47,042 nucleotides of DNA from a virus, in the IMG/VR virus record IMGVR_UViG_3300048091_000152, positions 1-47,042 of that record, one strand, 5' to 3'. Made by a program: the position numbers and the translations under genes. Positions 21,608 through 30,329 of the stretch are shown here, in pieces; within the stretch, counting starts at the first letter, position 1; every line of letters begins with the position of its first letter. The notes under the pieces were generated by a model that worked only from the letters and a program-made list of their open reading frames with translations, searched no databases and was not told the origin of the DNA.

Positions 21608-21997
21608 ATGATGATTCGTAAGCCGGCAGGGCGACCACTGGGAGACACCGAATACCTACTTGAACAGTGGGGCTGGTGGCGAATGGATGGAATGGGGGTT
21701 CCTGGTTACACGTCCCCAACTTTAGCGCTGATGCGCCAAGCGGTAGCCCAGCCGTCTGCAAGCAAGAACTACTGCATTACGGACGACTGGGCTATTGCTA
21801 TCGACAATGCAGTGGCCAGGCTCACACATCGGGATCAGCAAATGGGCGATGTACTCTGGCTGTACTTCGGTGAAAAGTGGCCCATGGTGCGAGTGGGAAA
21901 ACACTTTGGGATCAGTGAGGGAAAGGCGAGGGAGCTAGTCAGGGCCGGGGCGGCGTGGGTCGACTGTGCAGTAAGTGACATGAGGGTGGCCGCTTGA
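21608..21997 (+). CDS. Antitermination protein Q-like
   Basis: 129 residues: MMIRKPAGRPLGDTEYLLEQ, then helices with WLYFGEKWPMVRVGKHFGIS followed by EGKARELVRAGAAWVDCAVS. The WPMVRV-G-ISEGKxRELVRAG box is the helix-turn-helix typical of the phage antitermination protein Q family (PF06530 type). It is the last early gene before tandem terminators and the late region, exactly where Q acts. It should let RNA polymerase pass the late terminators. An ATG three bases later is an equally good start. Confidence 0.75.
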   Translation: MMIRKPAGRPLGDTEYLLEQWGWWRMDGMGVPGYTSPTLALMRQAVAQPSASKNYCITDDWAIAIDNAVARLTHRDQQMGDVLWLYFGEKWPMVRVGKHFGISEGKARELVRAGAAWVDCAVSDMRVAA

Positions 21998-22050
21998 CCT
22001 TGATGGCCTATTGCTGGCTATCATCAGTGTTTTAACATCGAGACATTCAC

Positions 22051-22461
22051 ATGGATGGGTATGTAAAAGGTGCACTGGCTTTGGTTGCGATTGCTTTTGT
22101 AGTGCTTCGATTTAGAAAAAAGTCCGGGAGTGTCGAGGCTAGTGACTGGAGAGAGGGGGAGCTGGAGCAGGTGGAGCAAGCGGCACAGGTTGCGCAGGTG
22201 GAACAGTTGGTGCCACCGTCGACGCCAGCTTCCAGGGTCAGACTGACAGAGATCCAAAGCGTGGCACTCAATTCTGCTTCCCTTGGTTACGTGCTTTACC
22301 CAGACAGTAAGTTTCAGCGTGGGCCTGAAGAATTAGAAACTTACTCTTTCAGGACAATCGACTCATTGGTCAAACGTGGCTTTCTTGAGTCAAATGGCTC
22401 GGACGGTTATGTGATCACGCAAGCAGGACGCGACGGGCTGAGGAATCATGACGGATTCTGA
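22051..22461 (+). CDS. Membrane-anchored protein with winged-helix-like C-terminus
   Basis: 136 residues. Residues 4-21 (YVKGALALVAIAFVVLRF) are a transmembrane segment. A charged linker with repeats of VEQ/AQ (QVEQAAQVAQVEQ) follows, then a C-terminal domain ending TIDSLVKRGFLESNGSDGYV ITQAG-like wing. The DNA of the linker is itself repetitive (GCAGGTGGA units). It sits between Q and the late terminators, AT-richer than the late genes. It may be a moron involved in exclusion of other phages; that is a guess. Confidence 0.55.
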   Translation: MDGYVKGALALVAIAFVVLRFRKKSGSVEASDWREGELEQVEQAAQVAQVEQLVPPSTPASRVRLTEIQSVALNSASLGYVLYPDSKFQRGPEELETYSFRTIDSLVKRGFLESNGSDGYVITQAGRDGLRNHDGF

Positions 22462-22540
22462 AAAAAGATCTTTTCCGCGCGGAATAGATTTGTTTTTATA
22501 GCAGCGTGTGTTGCTGTGAACGCAGCGAGACGCTTTCAAA

Positions 22541-22606
22541 AACCCGGCCATCGAGTCGGGTTTTTTGTACCTACTTACAAGCCCTGCCATTGAGCGGGGC
22601 TTTTTC
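22541..22606 (+). terminator. Tandem terminators before the late genes
   Basis: First hairpin AACCCG/CGGGTT (22541-22562) followed by T6; second hairpin AGCCC...GGGCT (22580-22601) followed by T5. Two terminators after Q and before the holin correspond to lambda tR', the target of Q antitermination. The rest of the 22462-22684 gap holds no gene. Confidence 0.7.
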
Positions 22607-22684
22607 GTTTTCGGCCCCATGCCTGGCTCTTTGCCCTGCGCGGATGACAGTGACATGGAGGCCGAACCTATTTGAGGACTACAG

Positions 22685-23029
22685 ATGAACACAGAGCATC
22701 AAGCTCTCGCCGATGTGCCCCTTTGGCTGTTGGTGTTGTTGAGCATGGCCGGTTTGTCTGGGGAGATGCTGAGGGCATCAGGTAGCGATCTTGGACTGCG
22801 TCAGATCCTGCAGCGCGTGGCTTTGCGCTTTCTGGCATCTGGTCTTTTGGGTATGGCCACTTTGCTCCTCGCAATGGCCCTTTGGAGCAACCTGTACCTC
22901 GCAGCCGGACTCGGCATAGTCATCGCGGTTATTGGTGCTGATGTTGCGGGCGGCCTCTACACGCAGTTTTTGGCAAGGAAGGCAGGTGTTAGCAGCCCAT
23001 CGACAACGAACAATGTGCGCGATCAGTAA
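22685..23029 (+). CDS. Phage holin
   Basis: 114 residues with three hydrophobic segments: VPLWLLVLLSMAGLSGEML, VALRFLASGLLGMATLLLAM and YLAAGLGIVIAVIGADVAGG, then a polar C-terminus (TTNNVRDQ). Size and topology are those of class I holins of Pseudomonas phages and pyocins. It should form inner-membrane lesions that release the GH19 endolysin made from 43477. Holin at the start of the late operon and endolysin near its end is a split seen in several Pseudomonas phages. Confidence 0.8.
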   Translation: MNTEHQALADVPLWLLVLLSMAGLSGEMLRASGSDLGLRQILQRVALRFLASGLLGMATLLLAMALWSNLYLAAGLGIVIAVIGADVAGGLYTQFLARKAGVSSPSTTNNVRDQ

Positions 23030-23056
23030 GGCCTTGAATGAGGGGAGGGCGATCCA

Positions 23057-23794
23057 GTGTTCAAAGTAGGCTTTGGATTGGATTCAGCTCCGCTTCTTTG
23101 GGAACTGGACGACATCGAGCATCGGCAATTGCCGTTCGTGCAGATGCTGGCCGCGACCCGGCTGGCTCAGCGGGTCAAGAAGGGCATGTTGCCGGTGATG
23201 AAGGCCAGGCTTGATCGGCCGACCCCTACCACGATGAACAGCCTGTTTGTGAACAAGGCCACCAAGATCAAGGCGGCCGAGGTCTATTTCAAGGACTCAT
23301 GGGCGTCAGGTGTACCGGCAGATGCCTATCTACAGCAGGCGGTCAGCGGCGGCATTCGGCCCCACAAGCGTTTCGAGAAGGCGCTGATCGCTCGCGGCAT
23401 CATGCAGGCCAGTGAGTACGCGGTGCCCACCACCCCATTCATGAATCAGTACGGCAACGTCTCGCGCGGCACCATGACCAAGATCCTGTCGGGGTTGGGT
23501 GCGGCCGAGACGCGGTCGGGCTATCAGGCCAATGCCACGGGCAGCAAACGAAGCAAGCGCAAGGGCAATGCCCATCGGTTCTTCTCCGGTGAGGTCGACG
23601 GCACGCGGGCAGTGTGGGAGCGCAAGGCGATGGGCAAGGGCGATGAAGTTCGTCCGGTCTTTGTCTTCAGTGCTTCCGCCCCGCGCTACCGCGTCATTTT
23701 CCCGTTCTTCAAGATCGGCGAGAACATCGTAAAGGCGCATCACGCGGCCGAGTTCGCCCAGGCATTCGCCGATGCGCGGGCGACGGCGCGCTGA
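23057..23794 (+). CDS. Phage protein of unknown function upstream of terminase
   Basis: 245 residues from a GTG (MFKVGFGLDSAPLLWELDDI). The middle is basic (YQANATGSKRSKRKGNAHRF) and the C-terminus reads RYRVIFPFFKIGENIVKAHH followed by an Ala-rich helix. The pattern resembles minor virion structural proteins with a long N-terminal helix, but I cannot name the family. Between holin and terminase it is probably made late and may be part of the virion. Confidence 0.65.
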   Translation: MFKVGFGLDSAPLLWELDDIEHRQLPFVQMLAATRLAQRVKKGMLPVMKARLDRPTPTTMNSLFVNKATKIKAAEVYFKDSWASGVPADAYLQQAVSGGIRPHKRFEKALIARGIMQASEYAVPTTPFMNQYGNVSRGTMTKILSGLGAAETRSGYQANATGSKRSKRKGNAHRFFSGEVDGTRAVWERKAMGKGDEVRPVFVFSASAPRYRVIFPFFKIGENIVKAHHAAEFAQAFADARATAR

Positions 23795-23854
23795 TCTGGC
23801 GTCGAGGCTGAAAAAATGTCGAAAAAAGGCCACTTTCCGTTGGTTTTTCGCTTG

Positions 23855-23930
23855 ACAGGGGGGTGGGGGGCAAATCCAAAAGGTACTCCCGGACCCCACC
23901 CCCATAGGGGGTAATTCGGGCCCCGCTTCA
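23855..23930. other. Candidate cos region
   Basis: A gene-free stretch just upstream of the small terminase gene contains strong G runs (GACAGGGGGGTGGGGGGC) followed by C runs (GGACCCCACCCCCA) and AGGGGG. In lambda- and HK97-like phages with Nu1/A-type terminases, cos lies at this position and is GC-rich with partial dyad symmetry. Virion ends would be needed to prove it. Confidence 0.35.
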
Positions 23931-23974
23931 TCGCTATGTATGACCCATTTTCAGAGGTTGGTTGTTGTGTAGTT

Positions 23975-24520
23975 ATGGCTAATCCATCGATCACTCGTAA
24001 GCCTGAATGGCTAAACAAATCCCGCATGGCTGAAAGTCTGGGTATCACGACTCAGGCCTTCGATAAATGGGGGATCGTGGCGGTTGCCAAGATCGGTCGA
24101 GAGTCCTTTTATGACGTCCGGTCAGTGGTCGATAACCGCCTTCAACACCAAACCGGAAAGCAACAACCTGGCTCCGAAGAAGTCGATCCGCTCATTGGTT
24201 ACAAGATCGATTGCGAGCGACTGCGGTTGACCCGAGAGCAGGCCGACGCCCAGGCACGCAAAAACAAGGTCGGCGACAAGGAGCTTGTCCCGGTCGGTTT
24301 CATGATTTTCGCGCTATCCAGCCTGTCGGCGCAGTTGGCCTCAACCCTTAACACCATCCCCAAAAGCGTAAAGCGCAAGCACCCCGATATCGCTGTGCGT
24401 CACCTTGACGCTGTCGAGAACGAGATTGCCGTTACGCGTAACGCTGCTGTCGGGTTGGCTGACCGCATACCGGAGCTTCTGGATGAGTACATCGCCTCCT
24501 TGGATGAGGCCACTGGTTGA
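23975..24520 (+). CDS. Terminase small subunit, Nu1-like
   Basis: 181 residues from the ATG at 23975 (MANPSITRKPEWLNKSRMAE). The helix-turn-helix SRMAESLGITTQAFDKWGIV with a wing (ESFYDVRSVVDNRL) is the lambda Nu1 DNA-binding domain that recognises cosB. A helical part rich in charge follows (YKIDCERLRLTREQADAQAR). An earlier in-frame ATG at 23936 has no better ribosome site. It forms the packaging motor with the large subunit gene that overlaps its end. A GTTACGCGTAAC palindrome lies in its 3' part. Confidence 0.85.
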   Translation: MANPSITRKPEWLNKSRMAESLGITTQAFDKWGIVAVAKIGRESFYDVRSVVDNRLQHQTGKQQPGSEEVDPLIGYKIDCERLRLTREQADAQARKNKVGDKELVPVGFMIFALSSLSAQLASTLNTIPKSVKRKHPDIAVRHLDAVENEIAVTRNAAVGLADRIPELLDEYIASLDEATG

Positions 24521-26534
24521 CGCTGTCCGGCGCGGGCTGAAAAGCCTTCACAAAGATGCCCCTATGACGGCGGTCGAGTGGGCAGACGAATATTTCTACA
24601 TGTCGTCGGAGTCCTCCTACGGGGAGGGCAAGTGGACGACCGAGGCTTTTCAGGTGCCCTTGCTTAACGCCATGGGGAACGACCTGATCGAAGAGCTGAA
24701 CCTGCTGAAGTCGGCGCGGGTTGGTTACACCAAGATGTTGGTGGCGAACATCGCCTACAAGATCGAGCACAAGAAACGCAGCGTCTGCATGTGGAGTCCG
24801 ACCGACGACGACGCCAAAGACATCATGAAAAAGCACGTCGACCCGATGATTCGTGACGTGCCGGTGATCAAGGCGTTGGCGCCCTGGTGCGGAAAGAAGC
24901 ACGGCGACAACACCCAAGAATCCAAGGTGTTCGAAAACCGCAAGGTGCTGTGGTGGCTGGGCGGTACTGCTGGCGGTAACTACCGGGAGAAAAGCCCGGA
25001 TGAAGTCGGATACGACGAGCTGTCGAACTTCGATGAGGATATCGACGGTGAGGGGTCGCCGACCTTCCTGGGTGATAAGCGCCTGGAAGGGGCGACCTAT
25101 CCCAAGTCAATTCGCGGTTCCACGCCAAAGCTGGCCGGAACCTGCCAGATCACACGGGCGGCCGAGGAATCGGCCTACCTGATGCGGTTTCACATCCGCT
25201 GCCCGCACTGCCGCACTGAACAGACGCTGAAGTGGGGCGGGCCGGATGAGCCGTATGGCATCAAGTGGCTGAAGGATGAGCGCGGCGAAGTCGTCAAGGC
25301 CTGGTATTTGTGCGAGTCCGGTCACGGCTGCACGTTCGAACATCACGAGATGATCGAGGCGTCACGTTCGGGCCGTTACATCTGCGAGAAAACCGGCATC
25401 TGGACGCGCGACAGCATGGAGTGGTTCGAGGCGGATAACACGCCGATGCGCACGCCGCGCCGTCTCACGTTCCATATCTGGACGGTCTATTCGACGTTTA
25501 CGACGTGGGTAAAGATCGCCGACGAGCGGGTCAAGGCCGGTAAGGACCGAGGCAAGCTCAAGACGTTTACCAACACCACGTTGGGCGAGACATGGGAAGA
25601 AGACCAGACCGAGAAAGTCGACTGGGAGCTGCTGCACGCTCGGCGTGAGGTTTACGCCGCCCAGGTGCCGCCGCGCGTTGTCGTGCTGACTGGCTCGATC
25701 GACACCCAAGACGACCGATACGAGCTGCGTGTATGGGGTTGGGGGGCTGGCGAAGAGGCGTGGTTGATCGACCGCAAGATTCTGTACGGCGACCCTGACA
25801 GCGCGGTTCTCAAGCGCAAAGTCGGGCGCGAGCTGCACCGCATGTACACCCGTGCAGACGGCGCAAAAATGCGGGTAGAGCGTTGGTGCTGGGACTCCGG
25901 CGGCCACCACTCGGACGCTGTGCGGGCCGAAAGCCGCAAGCATGGCGTTCATTGGGTGATCCCGATTTTCGGGGCAAGCACCTACGGCAAGCCGATTGCG
26001 AGCTTCCCGCGTCGCAAGGAAAAGAAGTCCAAAACCTACCTGACGGAAATTGGTACCGACAACGCCAAAGAGGTGATCTACAACCGCCTCAAGCTGCAGC
26101 CGGACGGCCATCGTCCGGTGCCGGGTCTGGTGCATTTCCCTGCCGACGACCAGATCTGCGACGGCGACGAGCTGAAGCAGCTCACCAGTGAAACCAAGAA
26201 ATGGATCATGGCCCGAGGGCGCCGCGTGCTTCGCTGGGATGCCAGCAAGAAGCGCAACGAGGCGCTCGACTGCTTTGTGTACGCCTTGGCGGCGCTGCGC
26301 ATCAGTCAGGAGAAGTTCGGCCTCGATCTGGAGTATCTGGCTCGGCAGAACTCGGCAGCGAGTGATGAGGGCGAGCTGGACGAGCCAGACGAATCGATCG
26401 ACCTTGACGAGCCACAAGCACCGGCCCCCGCGCCGGAGCCTGAGCCAGCCCCGGCCCCGATCCAATCTCAACCAGACCACCAGCCTGCCGCCGGCGGCTG
26501 GATTGATACAGGAGCGAGCGCATGGCTGCGTTAA
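24483..26534 (+). CDS. Terminase large subunit, GpA family
   Basis: 683 residues from the ATG at 24483 (MSTSPPWMRPLVDAVRRGLK), chosen because GGAG lies 7 nt upstream; an ATG at 24504 is possible. KSARVGYTKMLVANIAYKI is the Walker A-like region of GpA, and DEVGYDELSNFDEDIDGEGS holds Walker B. CPHCRTEQTLKW is the zinc-like insert. The C-terminal nuclease has SIDTQDDRYELRVWGW and WCWDSGGHHSDAVR with acidic residues. It ends in a Pro/Glu/Ala-rich tail. It cuts at cos and pumps DNA into the prohead. Confidence 0.95.
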   Translation: MSTSPPWMRPLVDAVRRGLKSLHKDAPMTAVEWADEYFYMSSESSYGEGKWTTEAFQVPLLNAMGNDLIEELNLLKSARVGYTKMLVANIAYKIEHKKRSVCMWSPTDDDAKDIMKKHVDPMIRDVPVIKALAPWCGKKHGDNTQESKVFENRKVLWWLGGTAGGNYREKSPDEVGYDELSNFDEDIDGEGSPTFLGDKRLEGATYPKSIRGSTPKLAGTCQITRAAEESAYLMRFHIRCPHCRTEQTLKWGGPDEPYGIKWLKDERGEVVKAWYLCESGHGCTFEHHEMIEASRSGRYICEKTGIWTRDSMEWFEADNTPMRTPRRLTFHIWTVYSTFTTWVKIADERVKAGKDRGKLKTFTNTTLGETWEEDQTEKVDWELLHARREVYAAQVPPRVVVLTGSIDTQDDRYELRVWGWGAGEEAWLIDRKILYGDPDSAVLKRKVGRELHRMYTRADGAKMRVERWCWDSGGHHSDAVRAESRKHGVHWVIPIFGASTYGKPIASFPRRKEKKSKTYLTEIGTDNAKEVIYNRLKLQPDGHRPVPGLVHFPADDQICDGDELKQLTSETKKWIMARGRRVLRWDASKKRNEALDCFVYALAALRISQEKFGLDLEYLARQNSAASDEGELDEPDESIDLDEPQAPAPAPEPEPAPAPIQSQPDHQPAAGGWIDTGASAWLR

Positions 26535-26731
26535 CACCTCAGGAAATGCTTGATAAGTACCTGCAAGCCGAGGCGGACGTGCTGGCCGGCAAGGACGTGC
26601 AGTTCAACGGCCGGCGTGTCGTCATGGCGGATCTGCCGCAAATCAGACAGGGCAGGGTGGAATGGGAGCGCCGCGTGGCCCAGGCACAGCGCGGAGGCCG
26701 CCCGGCGTATTCCCTGGCGTCGTTTGAATGA
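26522..26731 (+). CDS. Head-tail joining protein W
   Basis: 69 residues: MAALTPQEMLDKYLQAEADV, then GKDVQFNGRRVVMADLPQIR. It has the length and pattern of lambda gpW, which seals the portal and is the platform for the head-tail connector. It overlaps the terminase end by 13 bp and the portal start by an ATGA, as in lambda (A-W-B). Confidence 0.88.
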   Translation: MAALTPQEMLDKYLQAEADVLAGKDVQFNGRRVVMADLPQIRQGRVEWERRVAQAQRGGRPAYSLASFE

Positions 26732-28263
26732 ACCTGCTGGATAAGGCCCTTGCGCCGCTGTTCCCGGGTTTTGTCGCTGAACGGTTGCGTGCGCGTAACG
26801 TGATCATGGCGTTTGAAGCCGCCACGGTGACCCGCACGCACAGGGCCAAGAAGCAAACCAAAAGCGCTGATGCCTCACTGAACAAAACGCTGAAATCGTT
26901 GCGTGAGCAGTGCCGCAAGCTGGACGAAGACCACGACATTGTCACGGGGCTTTTTGATCGTCTGGAAGAACGGGTGGTGGGTGGTCCTGGTATTGCGGTG
27001 GAGCCGATTCCGCTGGGGTACGACGGCACGATCCACGCCGCGTTTGCGGCGGCGATCAAGGCGCTGTGGGGGGAATGGTCGCTCACGCCTGAGACGTCCG
27101 GGGAGCTGACCCGGCCGCAAATGGAACGGCTGATGTGTCGCACCTGGCTGCGTGATGGCGAGGGATTGGCCCAGATGCTGATGGGCAAGGTGCCCGGTTA
27201 CGACCATCTGCACGGTGTGCCGTTTGCGCTGGAGCTGCTGGAGCCGGATTACCTGCCCATTGAATACACCGACTTGTCCAAGGGTATCGTCCAGGGCGTC
27301 GAGCGCAATGCGTGGCGGCGCAAGCGCGCTTATCACCTGTTTAAGGGGCATCCCGGGGATCAGCGCGGCATTTTTGCGCAGAACACCAAGCGCGTGCCGG
27401 CCGAGCAGATGATTCACATCGCGCACCGTAAACGCATTGGTCAGAACCGTGGCCAGCCGTTGCTACACGCGGTGTTGATCCGCTTGGCGGACATCAAGGA
27501 CTACGAGGAAAGCGAGCGGGTCGCCGCGCGGATCAGTGCCGCGTTGGCCATGTACATCAAGAAGGGGCTTCCTGACGATTACATTCCGCCGGCAGAAGGT
27601 CAGGTGCGCGCAGAGCGAACCTTCCCCATCGCGCCGGGCATCGTGATCGACACGCTGCTGCCCGGCGAAGACGTCGGGATGATCGAAAGCAACCGCCCGA
27701 ACCCGTTCCTTGAAGGGTTCCGCAATGGCCAGCTCAAGGCGGTCGCGGCGGGTACGCGCGGCACCTATTCCAGTGTCGCGCGCAGCTATGACGGCACCTA
27801 CTCGGCGCAGCGTCAGGAGCTGGTCGAAGGCCAGTTGGGCTATGACCTGCTGCAACACGAATTCATCGACTACTGGTGCCGTCCGGTTTATCGCAAATGG
27901 CTCGAAATGGCGATTCTGAGCGGTCAACTGGTTGTGCCTGCCGATGTTGATCCGCGCACGATTTACGGCGCGTTTTATCAAGGCCCGGTAATGCCCTGGA
28001 TCAATCCGGTGCATGAGGCTACGGCGTGGAAACTTCTGGTTGAGGCCGGCTTTGCAGATGAGGCCGAGGTGGCCCGATCGCGGCAGCGCAACCCTTCAGA
28101 ACTCAAGGCGTCGCGCAAGGCGGAAATCGCCGCGAACCGCGAGAACGGGCTGGTGTTTAGCTCGGACTACTACCACCAAATCTACGGGAAGAATCAGCCC
28201 AATGATGACGAAAAACAACGGGCCGCTGATGCGGCCACGGGCATCGATAAGCCCGACGAATAA
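26728..28263 (+). CDS. Portal protein, lambda B family
   Basis: 511 residues beginning MNLLDKALAPLFPGFVAERL. The lambda-family portal core is recognisable: EDHDIVTGLFDRLEERVVGG, then GVPFALELLEPDYLPIEY, and RGTYSSVARSYDGTYSAQRQ before the C-terminal part. Twelve copies form the DNA channel at the capsid vertex. It starts in an ATGA with gpW and its end overlaps the protease-capsid gene by about 60 bp. Full length. Confidence 0.93.
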   Translation: MNLLDKALAPLFPGFVAERLRARNVIMAFEAATVTRTHRAKKQTKSADASLNKTLKSLREQCRKLDEDHDIVTGLFDRLEERVVGGPGIAVEPIPLGYDGTIHAAFAAAIKALWGEWSLTPETSGELTRPQMERLMCRTWLRDGEGLAQMLMGKVPGYDHLHGVPFALELLEPDYLPIEYTDLSKGIVQGVERNAWRRKRAYHLFKGHPGDQRGIFAQNTKRVPAEQMIHIAHRKRIGQNRGQPLLHAVLIRLADIKDYEESERVAARISAALAMYIKKGLPDDYIPPAEGQVRAERTFPIAPGIVIDTLLPGEDVGMIESNRPNPFLEGFRNGQLKAVAAGTRGTYSSVARSYDGTYSAQRQELVEGQLGYDLLQHEFIDYWCRPVYRKWLEMAILSGQLVVPADVDPRTIYGAFYQGPVMPWINPVHEATAWKLLVEAGFADEAEVARSRQRNPSELKASRKAEIAANRENGLVFSSDYYHQIYGKNQPNDDEKQRAADAATGIDKPDE

Positions 28264-30262
28264 GCCAGAGGAAAGCTGGTACTCCATTCGCGCCGCGTCG
28301 CGGGGCGTGGCGGAAGTCATGCTCTATGACGATATCGGCGCCTGGGGAATCTCGGCTCGCCAGTTCGCTCGCGATCTGGCAGCGCTCGGTGACGTGTCTC
28401 AGATCAACCTGCGGATTCATTCCGGCGGCGGTGACGTGATGGACGGCACGGCCATGTACAACATTCTGCGCGGCCATTCGGCCCGCGTAGAGGTGTACAT
28501 CGACGGTATGGCTGCTTCGATGGCCAGCGTGGTCGCGATGGCGGGTGATGTGATCTACATGCCGGCCAACTCCATGATGATGATCCACAAGCCCTGGGGT
28601 GGGCAGATTGGGGATGCCGATGACCTGCGCGAATACGCCGATTTGCTCGACAAGGTCGAGGGCACGTTGGTGCAGGCGTATGCGCGCAAGACGGGCAAGT
28701 CTGCCGAGGAAATCGCAGCAATGCTCAAGGTAACAACGTGGATGGACGGAAGCGAAGCGGTGGCGGCCGGCTTCGCGGATCAGGTGTTAGAGCCTATCAA
28801 GGCCGCCGCACAACTCAATTCGAAACGCCTGGAGGAATACACCAGCATGCCTCAACAAATGCACACCTTGATGAATCCGCGCGGTTCGATTCCTGCACCT
28901 GCACCTGCACCTGCACCTGCACCCGCTCCAGCGCCTGCCCCGGCGCCCGTTAACCTGACGGCTGACCAGATCCGCGCTCAGGCGCTGGCGGATGATGTGG
29001 CCCGTCGTGGCAGCATCGTGGCGGCCTTCGGCGCTTTCGGCGAGGCTCATGCGCAGTTGCTGCGAACTTGCCAGGATGACGTCAATTGCACGGTGGCACA
29101 GGCCCGCGAGCAACTGCTGGCGGCAATGGGCGCGGCAACCACCCCGACCGCCAGTACGCGCCACCCGGGCCATGTCGGCAACGGCAATCTGGTGGGTGAT
29201 TCGGTGCGGGCCTCGCTGTACGGTCGCCTCGGCATGGAAGAAAACCAAGCGGATAACGCATACAACCACATGACAATGCGAGAGCTGGCCCGAGCGTCCT
29301 TGGCCGATCGCGGCATTGGTGTGGCGACGCTGCGCCCAATGGACATGGTCGGTCTGGCGTTTACCCATGATGCCAGCGACTTCGGCAATATCCTGCTGGA
29401 TGCTTCGCATCGCTCGCTGTTGGCGGGTTGGGAGGACGCCGAGGAAACCTACCACCTGTGGACTCGCCAAGGCCGTTTGAGCGACTTCAAGGTGGCCAAC
29501 CGAGTCGGCTTGGGTTCGATGTCGACCCTGCGCGAAGTTCGCCCAGGTGCTGAATACAAGTACATCACCCTCGGCGACACCGGCGAGACGATCCGTCTGG
29601 CCACCTACGGTGAGATTTTCAGCATCAACCGTCAGGCCATCATCAACGACGACCTCGACGCCCTGAGCGCAATTCCGCGTCTGATGGGGGCCGCGGCTCG
29701 CGCAACGATCGGTGATCTGGTGTATGACACCCTGATCAACAACGGAAAGATGAAGGACGGGAAACCGCTGTTCGACGCCTCGCGCAAAAACCTGTTCACC
29801 GGTGCCGGGTCGGCGCTGTCGATCGCGGCCATGAGCGCGGCAAAAACCGCCATGGCGTTGCAGAAGGGCAAGCCGGCTAAGGAGGGCGAGAAAACCCGCA
29901 CGCTGAATGTGCGTCCCGCCTATCTGCTGTGCCCGGTCGCGCTGGAAGATCAGGCCAATCAGTTGATCCGCTCGACGTCGGTACCGACCGCGCAAGTCAA
30001 CGCCGGTGTGGTCAACCCGATTCAGAACTTTGCCCAGGTAATCGGCGAGCCGCGTCTGGACGACAATTCGTCGTCGGCCTGGTATCTGGCTGCGAAGCAA
30101 GGCAGCGACACGATCGAAGTGGCCTATCTGGACGGCGTTGACGTGCCCTACATCGACCAGATGGAAGGCTTTACCAGCGACGGTATCGCGACCAAGGTGC
30201 GCATTGACGCCGGTGTGTCCGCGCTCGATGCGCGCGGCCTGAACAAGTCCAACGGCGCATAA
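28205..30262 (+). CDS. ClpP-like prohead protease fused to major capsid protein
   Basis: About 685 residues. The N-terminal 200 residues are a ClpP/S14 protease: LRIHSGGGDVMDGTAMYNIL, nucleophile Ser in DGMAASMASVVAMAG, His in MMMIHKPWGG. Next come an Ala-Pro linker coded by a hexanucleotide repeat and a helical, scaffold-like part. The C-terminal 350 residues resemble the Mu gpT-type major capsid protein (MDMVGLAFTHDASDFGNILL, LATYGEIFSINRQAIINDDL). The protease probably cleaves itself off during maturation. The start is one of two adjacent ATGs (28202, 28205) inside the portal gene. Confidence 0.9.
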   Translation: MTKNNGPLMRPRASISPTNKPEESWYSIRAASRGVAEVMLYDDIGAWGISARQFARDLAALGDVSQINLRIHSGGGDVMDGTAMYNILRGHSARVEVYIDGMAASMASVVAMAGDVIYMPANSMMMIHKPWGGQIGDADDLREYADLLDKVEGTLVQAYARKTGKSAEEIAAMLKVTTWMDGSEAVAAGFADQVLEPIKAAAQLNSKRLEEYTSMPQQMHTLMNPRGSIPAPAPAPAPAPAPAPAPAPVNLTADQIRAQALADDVARRGSIVAAFGAFGEAHAQLLRTCQDDVNCTVAQAREQLLAAMGAATTPTASTRHPGHVGNGNLVGDSVRASLYGRLGMEENQADNAYNHMTMRELARASLADRGIGVATLRPMDMVGLAFTHDASDFGNILLDASHRSLLAGWEDAEETYHLWTRQGRLSDFKVANRVGLGSMSTLREVRPGAEYKYITLGDTGETIRLATYGEIFSINRQAIINDDLDALSAIPRLMGAAARATIGDLVYDTLINNGKMKDGKPLFDASRKNLFTGAGSALSIAAMSAAKTAMALQKGKPAKEGEKTRTLNVRPAYLLCPVALEDQANQLIRSTSVPTAQVNAGVVNPIQNFAQVIGEPRLDDNSSSAWYLAAKQGSDTIEVAYLDGVDVPYIDQMEGFTSDGIATKVRIDAGVSALDARGLNKSNGA
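28893..28922 (+). repeat. CTGCAC hexanucleotide repeat in the Ala-Pro linker
   Basis: Five perfect CTGCAC units, followed by degenerate GC-rich units that still encode Ala-Pro. Because the unit is 6 bp, changes in copy number keep the frame and only alter the length of the linker between protease and capsid domains. Confidence 0.8.
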
Positions 30263-30279
30263 CGCGTCACCCATCCCAA

Positions 30280-30307
30280 AGCCCCGCCCAGTGCGGGGTT
30301 TGTTGTT
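30280..30307 (+). terminator. Terminator after the capsid gene
   Basis: CCCCGC (30282-30287) and GCGGGG (30293-30298) followed by a T-rich run. It lies 20-odd bases before the start of the decoration gene and has the same build as the hairpins before other late cassettes. Confidence 0.65.
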
Positions 30308-30329
30308 TCTGGACAGGAGAAAATAGGCT

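Noticed and set aside
22150-22215. Repeated GCAGGTGGA-like DNA as a possible CRISPR or iteron
   Set aside because: Units are short, unevenly spaced and explained by the VEQ/AQ repeats of the encoded linker; no spacers.
25362-26537. Leftward open frame of 391 codons opposite the large terminase
   Set aside because: It is antisense to the terminase catalytic domains, has no ribosome site and no recognisable domain.
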